Shown: positions 14,980 through 23,010, counted from the stretch's first letter. The stretch: DNA of 49,861 nt from Catellatospora vulcania (GCF_009720385.1 NZ_ML769311.1:101178-151038), one strand, 5' to 3'. Notes: generated from the letters alone by a model not told the origin. Numbers and translations are program-made.

Positions 14980-16167
14980 CTACAGGCTCAGCTCGGTCCA
15001 GGTCAGCCCGTCGGCGGAGTGCTCGAAGGGTCCGTCGGACGCCTTGGGCCCCGCGCCGCGCAGGTAACGGCTGCCCGCCCGGTGCCAGATCGGCACGTCG
15101 CCCACCCGGCCCAGCCGCTGCTCGGTGGGCATGGCCCGGTAGACGGCACCGGTCGCCGGCTCGTACACGAACAGGGTGCCGTCGAAGGCGACCACCGCGC
15201 CCAGCCCGGCCTCTCCGTCGGGGTCCGGCGGCAGGTCCTTGCCGAGGTCCGCCCAGTGCGCGCCGTCGTCGAAACTGCGCCACACCCGGCGCTTCGGGGA
15301 CGTCTCCACGACGTACACGATCCGGCCGTGCTCCAGGTGCGGACCCTGGCCCCCGCCCGGCGCCGCGGCGTCACCGGGCAGCGGCACCTCCCGCCAGGTG
15401 CGGCCGCGGTCGCGGCTGACCCACAGCCAGGTCCTGGTGTCGTCACCGCCGTACACCCAGTCGCTGCCGTCGTCCGCGCGTTGCACGTGCGTCGCCATCG
15501 ACGTCAGCGGCCTGGTCACGGGGGGCGTGGCGAGCAGCGCCGAGGTGCCGTCCGGGCGCAGCACCACGATGTCGATGGGCTGGCCGGGGTTCGACCGGAT
15601 CTCGCCGCTCCCGCCGTCGGGGATCTCCGCCACTGTGCCCTGCGGCTCCATCGGCGGGCTGGTCCAGGTCCGGCCGCCGTCGGTGGTGAACTTGCGCCGG
15701 GTGCCGTCGAAGGCGTCCAGCGCGACCGTGGTGGCGCTGAGCACCAGCAGGCCGACCTGCCCGCCCTGCTCCGCGGGGAACGTCTCGCCCGGCACGGGGT
15801 GCCGCTGCCAGGACGCGCCGCCGTCCGTGGTCGCCGCGAGGTAGAGCTGGCACGAGTCCGCCAGGCACGACCGGGCCAGCGCGAACCCGTGGTCGGCGTC
15901 GGCGAAACGGACGTCCGGCGGCAGGGTCAGCGACACCGGGCCGACGACCGGCGGCGGGAACGCGGGTGGCGCGGAAGCCGTGGGCCGCAGCACGGAGACC
16001 GTCCCGGCCAGCGTGGCCAGCACCGCGACCGCGCACAGCGCAGCCGTGGTGATCCGGCGGCGGCGGCGCAGGCCGTGCACCGCGGTCACGACCGCGGCCG
16101 CCGAGGGCGCGGGCAGCGCCGACCGCCGGCCGAGTTCGTCGCGCAGGAGCCGCTCAACGTCGTGCAT
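14980..16167 (-). CDS. Membrane-anchored BNR-repeat protein, partner of the sigma factor
   Basis: A 395-residue protein with a cytosolic N terminus of about 40 residues, an RRRRR stop sequence, one membrane helix near residues 41-60, and a large extracytoplasmic domain. That domain has sialidase-type Asp-box/BNR repeats (TTDGGASWQR, TTDGGRTWTS, SRDRGRTWRE, SFDDGAHWAD), consistent with a beta-propeller. The ATG overlaps the end of the sigma factor gene by 14 nt. By analogy with sigma/anti-sigma pairs, the short cytosolic part could bind the sigma factor while the propeller senses an external glycan or protein; no zinc-binding anti-sigma motif is seen. Sialidase activity is unlikely from this evidence. 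Confidence 0.8.
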   Translation of the reverse strand: MHDVERLLRDELGRRSALPAPSAAAVVTAVHGLRRRRRITTAALCAVAVLATLAGTVSVLRPTASAPPAFPPPVVGPVSLTLPPDVRFADADHGFALARSCLADSCQLYLAATTDGGASWQRHPVPGETFPAEQGGQVGLLVLSATTVALDAFDGTRRKFTTDGGRTWTSPPMEPQGTVAEIPDGGSGEIRSNPGQPIDIVVLRPDGTSALLATPPVTRPLTSMATHVQRADDGSDWVYGGDDTRTWLWVSRDRGRTWREVPLPGDAAAPGGGQGPHLEHGRIVYVVETSPKRRVWRSFDDGAHWADLGKDLPPDPDGEAGLGAVVAFDGTLFVYEPATGAVYRAMPTEQRLGRVGDVPIWHRAGSRYLRGAGPKASDGPFEHSADGLTWTELSL

Positions 16168-16663
16168 ACGGATCGCCCTCCACCTGGTCGCCGTCGAGCT
16201 GCCGGCGCAGCGCCGCCAGGCCCCGGTGGCGCAGCGAGCGCACCGTGGCCGGGCGGCGGTCCAGCATCACGGCGATCTCCTCATCGGACAGATCGTCGAG
16301 AAAACCGAGCACCAGCACCGCCCGCTGGGCTCGCGGCAGCGCGTCCAGCGCGCGGCGCAGCTGATCACGGACATCGACCGGGCCGTACGCGTCAGGCCCC
16401 GGCCAGTCCACCTCCAGCGGCACGCTGGCCGGCCGCCTGCGGCGGATCCGCCACGCGCTCAGGTACGTGTTGAGCATCGTCGTGCGCGCATACGCCAATG
16501 GGCTGCCGTCGCGGTGCACCCGCCGCCACGCTCCGGCGACCTTGACCAGGGTGTCCTGGATCAGGTCCTCACCGGCCGCGCGTTCGCCGGTCAGGGCGTA
16601 CGCGTAGCGGCTGAGCGCGGGCAGGGCGGCATGGACGAAGTCGTCGAACGAATGATCCGGCAC
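16154..16663 (-). CDS. SigE-family RNA polymerase sigma factor
   Basis: A 169-residue group IV (ECF-type) sigma factor of the actinobacterial SigE family. Region 2 is near residues 10-75 (FVHAALPALSRYAYALTGERAAGEDLIQDTL), and region 4 is near residues 100-158 (LPRAQRAVLVLGFLDDLSDEEIAVML, ATVRSLRHRGLAALRR). GTG 16663 follows GGAGGTGG. It is the first gene of a two-gene unit with the membrane BNR protein, which probably tunes its activity. The regulon is unknown; nothing in the window carries an obvious matching ECF promoter. Confidence 0.92.
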   Translation of the reverse strand: MPDHSFDDFVHAALPALSRYAYALTGERAAGEDLIQDTLVKVAGAWRRVHRDGSPLAYARTTMLNTYLSAWRIRRRRPASVPLEVDWPGPDAYGPVDVRDQLRRALDALPRAQRAVLVLGFLDDLSDEEIAVMLDRRPATVRSLRHRGLAALRRQLDGDQVEGDPYARR

Positions 16664-16731
16664 CAGTCGCCACCTCCACCCGGTATCTACGCCGGACGGA
16701 GGCGGCCTGTTGCACCCTCACGCCATCGTTC

Positions 16732-17130
16732 TCAGCCGGTCTTGAGCCAATCCTGCACCGACTCCATCGAGTCGAAGTACGCGGTCGGGAACGTGGCCGG
16801 GCCCTCGGGCGCCGGCTCGGCCTCCGCGGCCTCGGCGGGCCGCATCAGGTATGCGAGCTTGGCCACCCCGGCCCGGTTGTAGCAGGGGATGAGGTGCTGG
16901 TCGCACCAGTTGTCGAAGTCGGCGTCCGGACGGTGGCGCAGGTCGCGGGCGTCGACCACCAGGTAGCGGGTGGGCAGCTGCTCGGCGGTCTGCGCGAAGC
17001 GGGCCATCAGCGCCTTGAAGTCCTCGTCGCTGATGTGGTCGGTCGCCGGGGACCAGGTCAGCTCCAGCACCCCGCGGCCGTCGTCGCGGCTGATGGTGCC
17101 GTATTCGTCATGGTAGATCGAGTTCGACAT
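16732..17130 (-). CDS. STAS/SpoIIAA-like small protein
   Basis: A 132-residue acidic protein resembling SpoIIAA-like STAS domains: an initial beta hairpin (EYGTISRDDGRGVLELTWS), a helix with EDFKALMARFAQTAEQLP, the strand YLVVDARDLRHRP, then a long loop and the C-terminal helix SVQDWLK. The role is unknown; such proteins often occur near stress genes or bind lipids or partners. The start ATG 17130 has AAGGAG upstream and lies inside the end of the SDR-like gene (23-nt overlap). Translation is therefore coupled and the two products are likely to act together. Confidence 0.55.
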   Translation of the reverse strand: MSNSIYHDEYGTISRDDGRGVLELTWSPATDHISDEDFKALMARFAQTAEQLPTRYLVVDARDLRHRPDADFDNWCDQHLIPCYNRAGVAKLAYLMRPAEAAEAEPAPEGPATFPTAYFDSMESVQDWLKTG

Positions 17131-17890
17131 GGCGCTCCTTCCTCGGCCCGCGGGCGGCCACGGCCTCGCTGAGCCCGTGCTCCCCACCGCTGACCTCGAT
17201 CACCTGTCCGGTGACGCCCCCGGACGCCTCGGACGACAGCCAGGCCACGGCCCCGGCGACCTCGTCCACGGTCACCGGCCGTCCCAGCGCGTTCTCGTAG
17301 TACATCGGGCCGGTGGACAGCCGGGTGGCCCGCACGTGGTTGACCCGTACGCCGGACGGCCCGTACTCGGTGGCCATGCTGCGGGCCAGCGCCTCCAGCG
17401 CGCCGGCCACCGCGCCGAGCGCGCCGGTGTGCGGGCGGCCGCTGCTGCCGTTGGTCGACGCGACCGTGACGATCGAGCCGCGCCCGGCCGGGACCATCAC
17501 CCGGGCCGCCTCCCGCGCGGTCAGGAACTGTGCGCCGATCACCTCGCCGAGGGCTTCGACGAGCAGGGCGGGGTCCAGGTCGCGGTAGGGCACCCCGACG
17601 CCGGAGGAGTGGGCCGGCAGTTCGAAGCCGTTGAAGCACACGTCGACCGGGCCCTTCGCGGCGACGGCGGAGACGTATTCGCGTACGTGGTGGGGGTCGC
17701 TGGGGTCGACGGTGGCCGGATGCGCCTCGCCGCCGTCGGCGTGGATCTTCTCAGCGAGCGCCTCGACGGCCTCGGTGTCCAGGCCGCTGACCCACACCTG
17801 CGCCCCCAGTCTGCCCAGGTGCCTGGCCACGGTCTCGGCGAGCCGCTCGTCGGCGGCGAACACCAGGGCGCGTTTGCCGGAGAGCATCAT
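17108..17890 (-). CDS. Degenerate SDR-family protein without catalytic Tyr/Lys
   Basis: A 260-residue Rossmann-fold protein of the short-chain dehydrogenase/reductase family, as shown by VDVCFNGFELP (NAG-like region), GSIVTVASTNGSSG, and ARSMATEYGPSGVRVNHVRAT. The usual GxxxGxG dinucleotide motif is replaced by FAADERLAETV. Where the catalytic YxxxK should be, the sequence reads LGAVAGAL, so Tyr and Lys are absent. It is probably not an oxidoreductase, and may be a binding or scaffold protein. Two ATG codons (17890 and 17887) follow GAGGGG. It overlaps the STAS-like gene by 23 nt. Confidence 0.8.
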   Translation of the reverse strand: MMLSGKRALVFAADERLAETVARHLGRLGAQVWVSGLDTEAVEALAEKIHADGGEAHPATVDPSDPHHVREYVSAVAAKGPVDVCFNGFELPAHSSGVGVPYRDLDPALLVEALGEVIGAQFLTAREAARVMVPAGRGSIVTVASTNGSSGRPHTGALGAVAGALEALARSMATEYGPSGVRVNHVRATRLSTGPMYYENALGRPVTVDEVAGAVAWLSSEASGGVTGQVIEVSGGEHGLSEAVAARGPRKERHVELDLP

Positions 17891-17988
17891 CGTCGTCCCC
17901 TCACGCGGGCGCGTCACCGCACGCCTCCTCACCGGAATCGTGCCACGTCAGAAGGCCTCGGCGCCCCCGAATGGGGGCAGTCCGGCGG

Positions 17989-18084
17989 TCACCCGGCGGT
18001 GAGTTCGACCCCCGCCTCGGTGGTCTGCACGAAGAACGTCAGCGACTCCTGGAAGTACAGCCGCGCCTCCTACGCGTCGTGGGA
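17989..18084 (-). pseudogene. C-terminal remnant of a family 1 encapsulin gene
   Basis: Reading on through the TAG stop of the DyP gene (18072-18070) in the same frame gives EARLYFQESLTFFVQ and ends in TGA 11 codons later. With the preceding SHDA codons, this is the hallmark C terminus of family 1 encapsulins (pattern SHDAxxVRLYfqESlTF). Spacing matches exactly if the TAG replaced one residue. The rest of the shell gene, about 240 codons, is missing. DyP peroxidase is the classical cargo of this family and normally lies just upstream of the shell gene. An internal deletion therefore seems to have joined the DyP 3' end to the shell 3' end. Confidence 0.8.
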
Positions 18085-19122
18085 CGCGCCCGGCGTCACG
18101 GCCACGGCACCCGGAATCCCGACCGGCCCGAGTTCCACCGCCGCAGATGCCGCGGGCGCAGCCTCGGCCGGCTCGGCGGCGGCAGCCCCGGCGGGCGGTG
18201 GCAGGTCGTCGAGCAGGTCGGCGGACGGCACGAAGAACAGGCTGCCGGACACCGCGGTGGAGAAGTCGAGGATGCGGTCGGTGGTGCCGGGCGGCCTGCC
18301 GACGAACATGTTCTGCAGCATCTCTTCGGTGACCTCGGGCCGGCCCGCGTACCCGATGAAGTAGGTGCCGAACTCGCCCTCGCCGGCCGAGCCGAACGGC
18401 ATGTTGTCGCGCACGATCTTGCGCTCGGCGCCCTCGGCGTCCACGATCGTGTTCAGCGTCAGGTGCGAGTCGGCGGGCTTGGCCTCGTCGGGGAACTCGA
18501 TGTCGTCCAGTTTGGTCCGGCCGATGACCCGCTCCTGCTCGGCCACCGAGATCGCGTTCCAGGCGGCCATGTCGTGCAGGTACTTCTGCACGATCACGTA
18601 ACTGCCGCCGAGGAAGCCGGGATCCTCGTCGCCGACCAGTGCCGCCGTGGCGGCCGCGTTACCGGTCGGGTTCTCGGTGCCGTCGACGAAACCGAGCAGA
18701 TCCCGTTCGTCGAAGTACTTGAAGCCGTGCGTCTCGTCGACGACGTCGACCCGGCCCGCCAGCCGGGCCATGAATTGCTTGGCCAGCTCGAAGCACAGGT
18801 CCATGCGGCGGGCCCGCAGGTGGAACAGGAGATCGCCCGGGGTGGCGACGGCGACGTGCCGCGGGCCGGTGATCTCGCGGAAGGGGTGCAGGCCCGCCGG
18901 GCGCGGGCCGCCGAACAGCCGGTCCCACAGCAGCGAGCCGATGCCGACCACGCATTGGAGCTGCCCGTCGGGGACCCGGAAGCCCACGGCGCGGGCCAGG
19001 CTCGCGACGTCGCCGAGCAGGTCCCGGACGTCGTCCTCGGCCCCCTCGCGCACTGTCACGATCAGGAAGACGGCGGCCTCGGTGAGGCCCGTCAGCACCG
19101 GCTGCGACTCGACGCTGCCCAC
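18070..19122 (-). CDS. DyP-type heme peroxidase (class B), former encapsulin cargo
   Basis: A 350-residue dye-decolorising peroxidase. The GFVDGTENP motif carries the distal Asp147. The heme ligand is predicted at His220 (PADSHLTLN) and the distal Arg at 238 (VRDNMPFG). It oxidises varied substrates with H2O2. GTG 19122 with GGGAGG 6 nt upstream is the best start; the frame is open further upstream. Beyond the catalytic domain (about residue 305) is a Pro/Ala-rich tail like the linkers that carry encapsulin targeting peptides. The expected ending similar to GSLGIGSLKG is gone, and the last residues (SHDA) come from the encapsulin remnant. It should be active but no longer encapsulated by its own shell. 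Confidence 0.9.
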   Translation of the reverse strand: MGSVESQPVLTGLTEAAVFLIVTVREGAEDDVRDLLGDVASLARAVGFRVPDGQLQCVVGIGSLLWDRLFGGPRPAGLHPFREITGPRHVAVATPGDLLFHLRARRMDLCFELAKQFMARLAGRVDVVDETHGFKYFDERDLLGFVDGTENPTGNAAATAALVGDEDPGFLGGSYVIVQKYLHDMAAWNAISVAEQERVIGRTKLDDIEFPDEAKPADSHLTLNTIVDAEGAERKIVRDNMPFGSAGEGEFGTYFIGYAGRPEVTEEMLQNMFVGRPPGTTDRILDFSTAVSGSLFFVPSADLLDDLPPPAGAAAAEPAEAAPAASAAVELGPVGIPGAVAVTPGASHDA

Positions 19123-19179
19123 GATGACCTCCCGGAAGCCTCCTCCTCGGAATCGTGCCACGGCACCTGCCGCCATATC

Positions 19180-19193
19180 GCCGGAATTCCGGC
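19180..19193. promoter_or_regulatory. 14-bp palindrome upstream of the DyP gene
   Basis: GCCGGAATTCCGGC is a perfect palindrome in the DyP/GH3 divergent region, 58 bp upstream of the chosen DyP start. It may be an operator for DyP. It is distinct from the CebR-like site 58 bp further right. No matching -35/-10 pair could be fixed. Confidence 0.4.
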
Positions 19194-19216
19194 ATACCGC
19201 ACAGTATTGCGGCTTC

Positions 19217-19264
19217 TTTTCAAGTCGATGAATGTCCCGTAAGCTCGGCGCGGGAGCGCTCCCA
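19217..19264 (+). promoter_or_regulatory. GH3 promoter with a CebR-type operator
   Basis: CGGGAGCGCTCCCA (19251-19264) matches 13 of 14 bases of the actinomycete CebR operator TGGGAGCGCTCCCA, bound by the LacI-family repressor that responds to cello-oligosaccharides. TTTTCA (19217-19222), 17 bp, TAAGCT (19240-19245) places the transcript start at about 19251-19252, the left edge of the operator. Binding would block initiation of the GH3 gene. Confidence 0.8.
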
Positions 19265-19321
19265 AAGGCGAGACCGGGCATCGCCGGACGTTTCCCCCAC
19301 CACTCCAGACGGGATTGGATC

Positions 19322-22063
19322 ATGAAACTGCTACGCCTGGCCGTGCCCGCGGCCCTGCTGGTCGCCACCCTCGCGATCGCCCCGCCCGCGGTCGCCGCCG
19401 ACTTCCCCTACCAGGACCCGGCCCTGCCCGTGGCCACCCGCGTCGCCGACCTGCTGTCGCGGATGACGCTGGACGAGAAGCTGGGCCAGATGACCCAGGC
19501 CGAGCGGGCCTCGGTCACCAGCGGCGACATCACGCAGTACCGGCTCGGCTCGCTGCTGTCCGGCGGCGGCTCCGCACCCTCGTCCAACAACGCCACCTCG
19601 TGGGCGGACATGACCGACGGCTTCCAGCACGCCGCGTCGGCCACACCCCTGAAGATCCCGCTGCTGTACGGCGCGGACGCCGTGCACGGCCACAACAACG
19701 TGGTCGGCGCGACGATCTTCCCGCACAACATCGGCCTCGGCGCGACCCGCGATCCGGCCCTGGTCGGCAACATCGGCCGGGCGGTCGCCGAGGAGGTCAC
19801 CGCCACCGGCGTCGACTGGGACTTCGCCCCCTGCCTGTGCGTGGCCCGCAACGACCGCTGGGGCCGCACCTACGAGTCCTTCGGCGAGAAACCCGACCTC
19901 GTCGGCTCGATGGCGACCATCGTCACCGGCCTGCAGGGCGCCACGCTGGGCGGCCCGGCCTCCGTGCTCGCCACCGCCAAGCACTACCTCGGCGACGGCG
20001 GCACCGCCAACGGCACCGACCAGGGCAACACCCAGCTGTCCGAAGCGGAACTGCGGGCGATCCACCTGCCGCCTTTCCAGGCCGCGATCCAGCGCGGCGT
20101 CGGCTCGGTGATGATCTCCTACAGCAGCTGGAACGGCGCGAAGCTGCACGGCAACCAGTTCCTCATCACCACCGTGCTCAAGGGCGAGCTGGGCTTCTCC
20201 GGCATCGTCGTGTCCGACTGGAACGGCATCGACCAGATCGACGGCGCCACCGGCATGAGCGCCACCGACGTACGCAGCGCGGTCAACGCGGGCATCGACA
20301 TGGTGATGGCGCCCACCGCCTGGAAGAGCTTCCTCGACCTGCTCCGGGCCGAGGTGAACGCGGGACGGGTCAGCACCTCGCGGATCGACGACGCGGTGCG
20401 CCGCATCCTGACCAAGAAGTTCGAACTCGGCCTGTTCGAGCGGCCGCTGGCCGACCGCTCCTACCTGTCCTCGTTCGGCGGCACCGCACACCGCGCGCTG
20501 GCCCGCCAGGCCGTCGCCAAGTCGCAGGTCGTGCTGAAGAACAGCGGCAACGTGCTGCCCATCCCGGCCACCGGCGGCAAGATCTTCGTCGCGGGCCGGC
20601 ACGCCGACAACATCGGCCTGCAGAGCGGCGGCTGGACCGTCTCCTGGCAGGGCGCGTCCGGCAACACCACCCCTGGCACCACGATCCTGCAGGGCATCCG
20701 CAACACCGTCGGCTCCGCCGCCACCGTCACCTACAACAGCGGCGGCAGCGGCATCGACAGCTCCTACCGGGTGGCGATCGCGGTCGTCGGCGAGCAGCCG
20801 TACGCCGAGGGCCAGGGCGACCGCCCCAGCGGCATGGGCCTGGACTCCACCGACCTCAACACCCTCACCACGCTGCGCAACTCCGGCGTGCCCGTGGTGG
20901 TCGTGCTCGTCTCCGGCCGCACGCTGGACATCGCAGCGCAGCTGCCGAACTGGAACGCCCTGGTCGCCGCCTGGCTGCCCGGCACCGAGGGGCAGGGCGT
21001 CGCCGACGTGCTGTTCGGGGCCGTCCAGCCGACCGGCAAACTGCCGGTGACCTGGATGAGCAGCGCGAGCCAGCAGCCGATCAACGACGGCGACGGCAAG
21101 ACCCCGCTGTTCGCGTACGGCTTCGGCCTCACCTACGGCGGCACCCCGGCCGACACGACCCCGCCGTCCACGCCCGGCACGCCCGCCGCGTCCGGCGTGA
21201 CCGCGTCGTCGGTCGCGCTGTCCTGGGCCGCCGCCACCGACAACGTCGCCGTGACGGGCTACGACGTGGTCCGCGTGCAGGGCTCGACGGAGACGGCCGT
21301 GTCGTCGCCGGCCACGAACAGCGCGTCGCTGACCGGGCTGACGCCCTCGACCGCCTACACGTTCGCGGTGTACGCCAAGGACGCCGCCGGGAACCGCTCG
21401 GCGCGTTCCGGCACGGTCGCGGTGACCACCGCCGCGGGCGGCGACACCCAGGCCCCCACCACCCCGTCGAACCTGGCCGCCACCAACGTGACCAGCGCCG
21501 GAGCGACGCTCACCTGGACCGGCTCCACCGACGACGTCGCCGTCACCGGCTACGAGGTCTTCCAGGCTCCCGGCACGAGCGGCGGCACGTTCACGCTCGC
21601 CGGCACCGCCACCGGCGCCACCTTCTCCCTCACCGGCCTGTCCGCGTCGAGCACGTACCGGTTCCACGTCCGGGCCCGTGACGCCGCCGGGAACGTCTCC
21701 GGCAACTCCAACACCGTCGTCGTCACGACGACCGGCGGCGGCACCGGCGCAAGCTGCCGGGTCACCTGGACCCCGAACAGCTGGGGCAACGGCTTCACCG
21801 CCAACGTCACCATCGTCAACACCGGTTCGACCACCATCAACGGCTGGACCCTGACCTGGACCTTCACCGGCAACCAGCAGGTCACCAGCGCCTGGAACGC
21901 CACCGTCACCCAATCCGGCGCCACCGTCACCGCCCGCGACGGCGGCTGGAACGCCGTCATCCCCCCGACCGCCAACGCCCAATTCGGCCTCCAGGGCACC
22001 TACACCGCCACCAACCCCACCCCCACCGCCTTCACCCTCAACACCACGCCCTGCACCGCCTAA
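19322..22063 (+). CDS. Secreted GH3 beta-glucosidase/glucanase with FN3-FN3-CBM2
   Basis: A 913-residue exported enzyme. A signal peptide (residues 1-29, AVAA-D) is followed by the GH3 N-domain with LLYGADAVHGHNNV, DWDFAPC, AKHYLGDGGT and the nucleophile Asp299 in VVSDWNG. The GH3 C-domain runs to about residue 605. Two fibronectin III modules lie at about 611-700 and 708-803, and a bacterial family 2 carbohydrate-binding module fills the C terminus (CRVTWTPNSWGNGF to the final PC). The KHYLGDGGT type resembles exo-beta-glucanases and cellodextrinases. It likely degrades cellulose-derived chains, in line with the CebR-type operator. The extended frame upstream of ATG 19322 is leader, not protein. 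Confidence 0.93.
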   Translation: MKLLRLAVPAALLVATLAIAPPAVAADFPYQDPALPVATRVADLLSRMTLDEKLGQMTQAERASVTSGDITQYRLGSLLSGGGSAPSSNNATSWADMTDGFQHAASATPLKIPLLYGADAVHGHNNVVGATIFPHNIGLGATRDPALVGNIGRAVAEEVTATGVDWDFAPCLCVARNDRWGRTYESFGEKPDLVGSMATIVTGLQGATLGGPASVLATAKHYLGDGGTANGTDQGNTQLSEAELRAIHLPPFQAAIQRGVGSVMISYSSWNGAKLHGNQFLITTVLKGELGFSGIVVSDWNGIDQIDGATGMSATDVRSAVNAGIDMVMAPTAWKSFLDLLRAEVNAGRVSTSRIDDAVRRILTKKFELGLFERPLADRSYLSSFGGTAHRALARQAVAKSQVVLKNSGNVLPIPATGGKIFVAGRHADNIGLQSGGWTVSWQGASGNTTPGTTILQGIRNTVGSAATVTYNSGGSGIDSSYRVAIAVVGEQPYAEGQGDRPSGMGLDSTDLNTLTTLRNSGVPVVVVLVSGRTLDIAAQLPNWNALVAAWLPGTEGQGVADVLFGAVQPTGKLPVTWMSSASQQPINDGDGKTPLFAYGFGLTYGGTPADTTPPSTPGTPAASGVTASSVALSWAAATDNVAVTGYDVVRVQGSTETAVSSPATNSASLTGLTPSTAYTFAVYAKDAAGNRSARSGTVAVTTAAGGDTQAPTTPSNLAATNVTSAGATLTWTGSTDDVAVTGYEVFQAPGTSGGTFTLAGTATGATFSLTGLSASSTYRFHVRARDAAGNVSGNSNTVVVTTTGGGTGASCRVTWTPNSWGNGFTANVTIVNTGSTTINGWTLTWTFTGNQQVTSAWNATVTQSGATVTARDGGWNAVIPPTANAQFGLQGTYTATNPTPTAFTLNTTPCTA

Positions 22064-22073
22064 CCGGGACGAG

Positions 22074-22123
22074 CGAAGGAAGGGCACCTTCTTATCGCTA
22101 CGCGATGTAGAAGGTGCCCTTCC
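22074..22123 (+). repeat. GGAAGGGCACCTTC element, copy D (inverted form)
   Basis: GAAGGAAGGGCACCTTC and GAAGGTGCCCTTCC are inverted around a loop containing the palindrome-like TATCGCTACGCGATGTA. It lies 10 bp after the GH3 stop, between convergent genes, and fits a terminator. Confidence 0.85.
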
Positions 22124-22149
22124 CAACGCCCTGCGGCCGGTGGCCAGGG

Positions 22150-22686
22150 CTAACGGGTCAGCGGTTCGTACACGTTGCCGTGCTCGCTGACCGGCAGGTA
22201 GCGCTCGTCGGCCGCCGCCGCGTGCAGCCCGGCCAGTAGGCCACCCGCCTCGGGCAGGTCGAGGGCGGCCCGCAGCCGGGCCCGGTCGTCGTCCAGCTCG
22301 GGCCAGTCCTCGCGGATCTCGTCGTCGGCGAAGGCCAGCCAGTCCCGCAGCGCCGCCCCGTCACCCAGCGGCCTCGAGGTGGCGTCGTGCAGGCTGGACA
22401 GACCGACCACCAGCGCCAGCGCGGTACGCAGGTCCGCCGCGATCAGCCCGCCCTCGCCCTCGGAACCGGCGTAGACGACGGGACGGTTGTCGGCCGGCGG
22501 CCCGGCCAGCAGGAACGCGCCGCCGGAGGCGTCCCCGGCGATCATCTCCAGCGCGCCGCCGTCGGGCAGCCGCACCCCCTCGACAGGCCCGTTCTCCACC
22601 CGGCGGAGGTCGAAGTCGAAACGTACGAGCAGCTCGGCGATCCACGCCTCGTCCTGTATCTGCCGCAGCAGGTCCTGATCACGCAT
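22150..22686 (-). CDS. Hypothetical protein, possibly SMI1/KNR4-like
   Basis: A 178-residue acidic cytosolic protein. The central part (GALEMIAGDASGGAFLLAGPPADNRPVVYAGSEGEGGLI) resembles the SUKH/SMI1-KNR4 type seen in many immunity and unknown proteins, followed by helices with IREDWPELDDDRARL. I choose ATG 22686 because TACGGT (22699-22694) ends 7 nt upstream and there is no Shine-Dalgarno; GTG 22695 is the alternative. No polymorphic toxin gene is adjacent, so an immunity role has no contextual support. Confidence 0.6.
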   Translation of the reverse strand: MRDQDLLRQIQDEAWIAELLVRFDFDLRRVENGPVEGVRLPDGGALEMIAGDASGGAFLLAGPPADNRPVVYAGSEGEGGLIAADLRTALALVVGLSSLHDATSRPLGDGAALRDWLAFADDEIREDWPELDDDRARLRAALDLPEAGGLLAGLHAAAADERYLPVSEHGNVYEPLTR

Positions 22687-22731
22687 GCGGGGCACCGTAC
22701 CGGCGACCCCTGTCAGTCGCCGCTGCGTGAC

Positions 22732-23010
22732 TCAGCCCGGCCGGTCTCCGGCCGCCTGGGGCGGTTCCTGGGCCAGGGCCAGGGCGAGCATCCGGCGCAG
22801 CCCGACGATCGCCGCCGCGGCCAGGATCGCCGTCCACGTCGTGGCCAGTGACAGCGTGAGCAGGCCCGCGGCGAGCCAGAAGTCCAGCGCCACGGCCAGG
22901 GCCGACCGGCCGGACCGGGACCGCGCGAACATCAGCGCCCCGGCGACGCCACCCGCCGCGACGCAGAGCAGGGCCGCGCCCCGTACCACCGCTTCGGGCA
23001 GCAGGGTCAC
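22732..23010 (-). CDS. Small membrane protein coupled to the DUF1622 gene
   Basis: A 92-residue protein with three hydrophobic segments (about residues 9-29, 36-56, 57-75) and a polar C-terminal tail. I recognise no named family. GTG 23010 overlaps the TGA of the DUF1622 gene (GTGA), so the two are translationally coupled and probably form a membrane complex. Confidence 0.7.
   Translation of the reverse strand: MTLLPEAVVRGAALLCVAAGGVAGALMFARSRSGRSALAVALDFWLAAGLLTLSLATTWTAILAAAAIVGLRRMLALALAQEPPQAAGDRPG

Noticed and set aside
18070..18084. TAG stop of DyP as a programmed read-through giving an encapsulin-tailed peroxidase
   Set aside because: No read-through context was evident and a 26-residue shell fragment could not form a shell; decay is simpler.
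19331..22126. Minus-strand open frame of about 930 codons opposite the GH3 gene
   Set aside because: Low-complexity Gly/Arg/Val product, no ribosome site; the plus strand has clear GH3, FN3 and CBM2 domains.
22150..22686. SMI1/KNR4-like protein as an immunity gene of a toxin system
   Set aside because: No polymorphic toxin, secretion or recombination gene lies nearby; similarity itself is weak.
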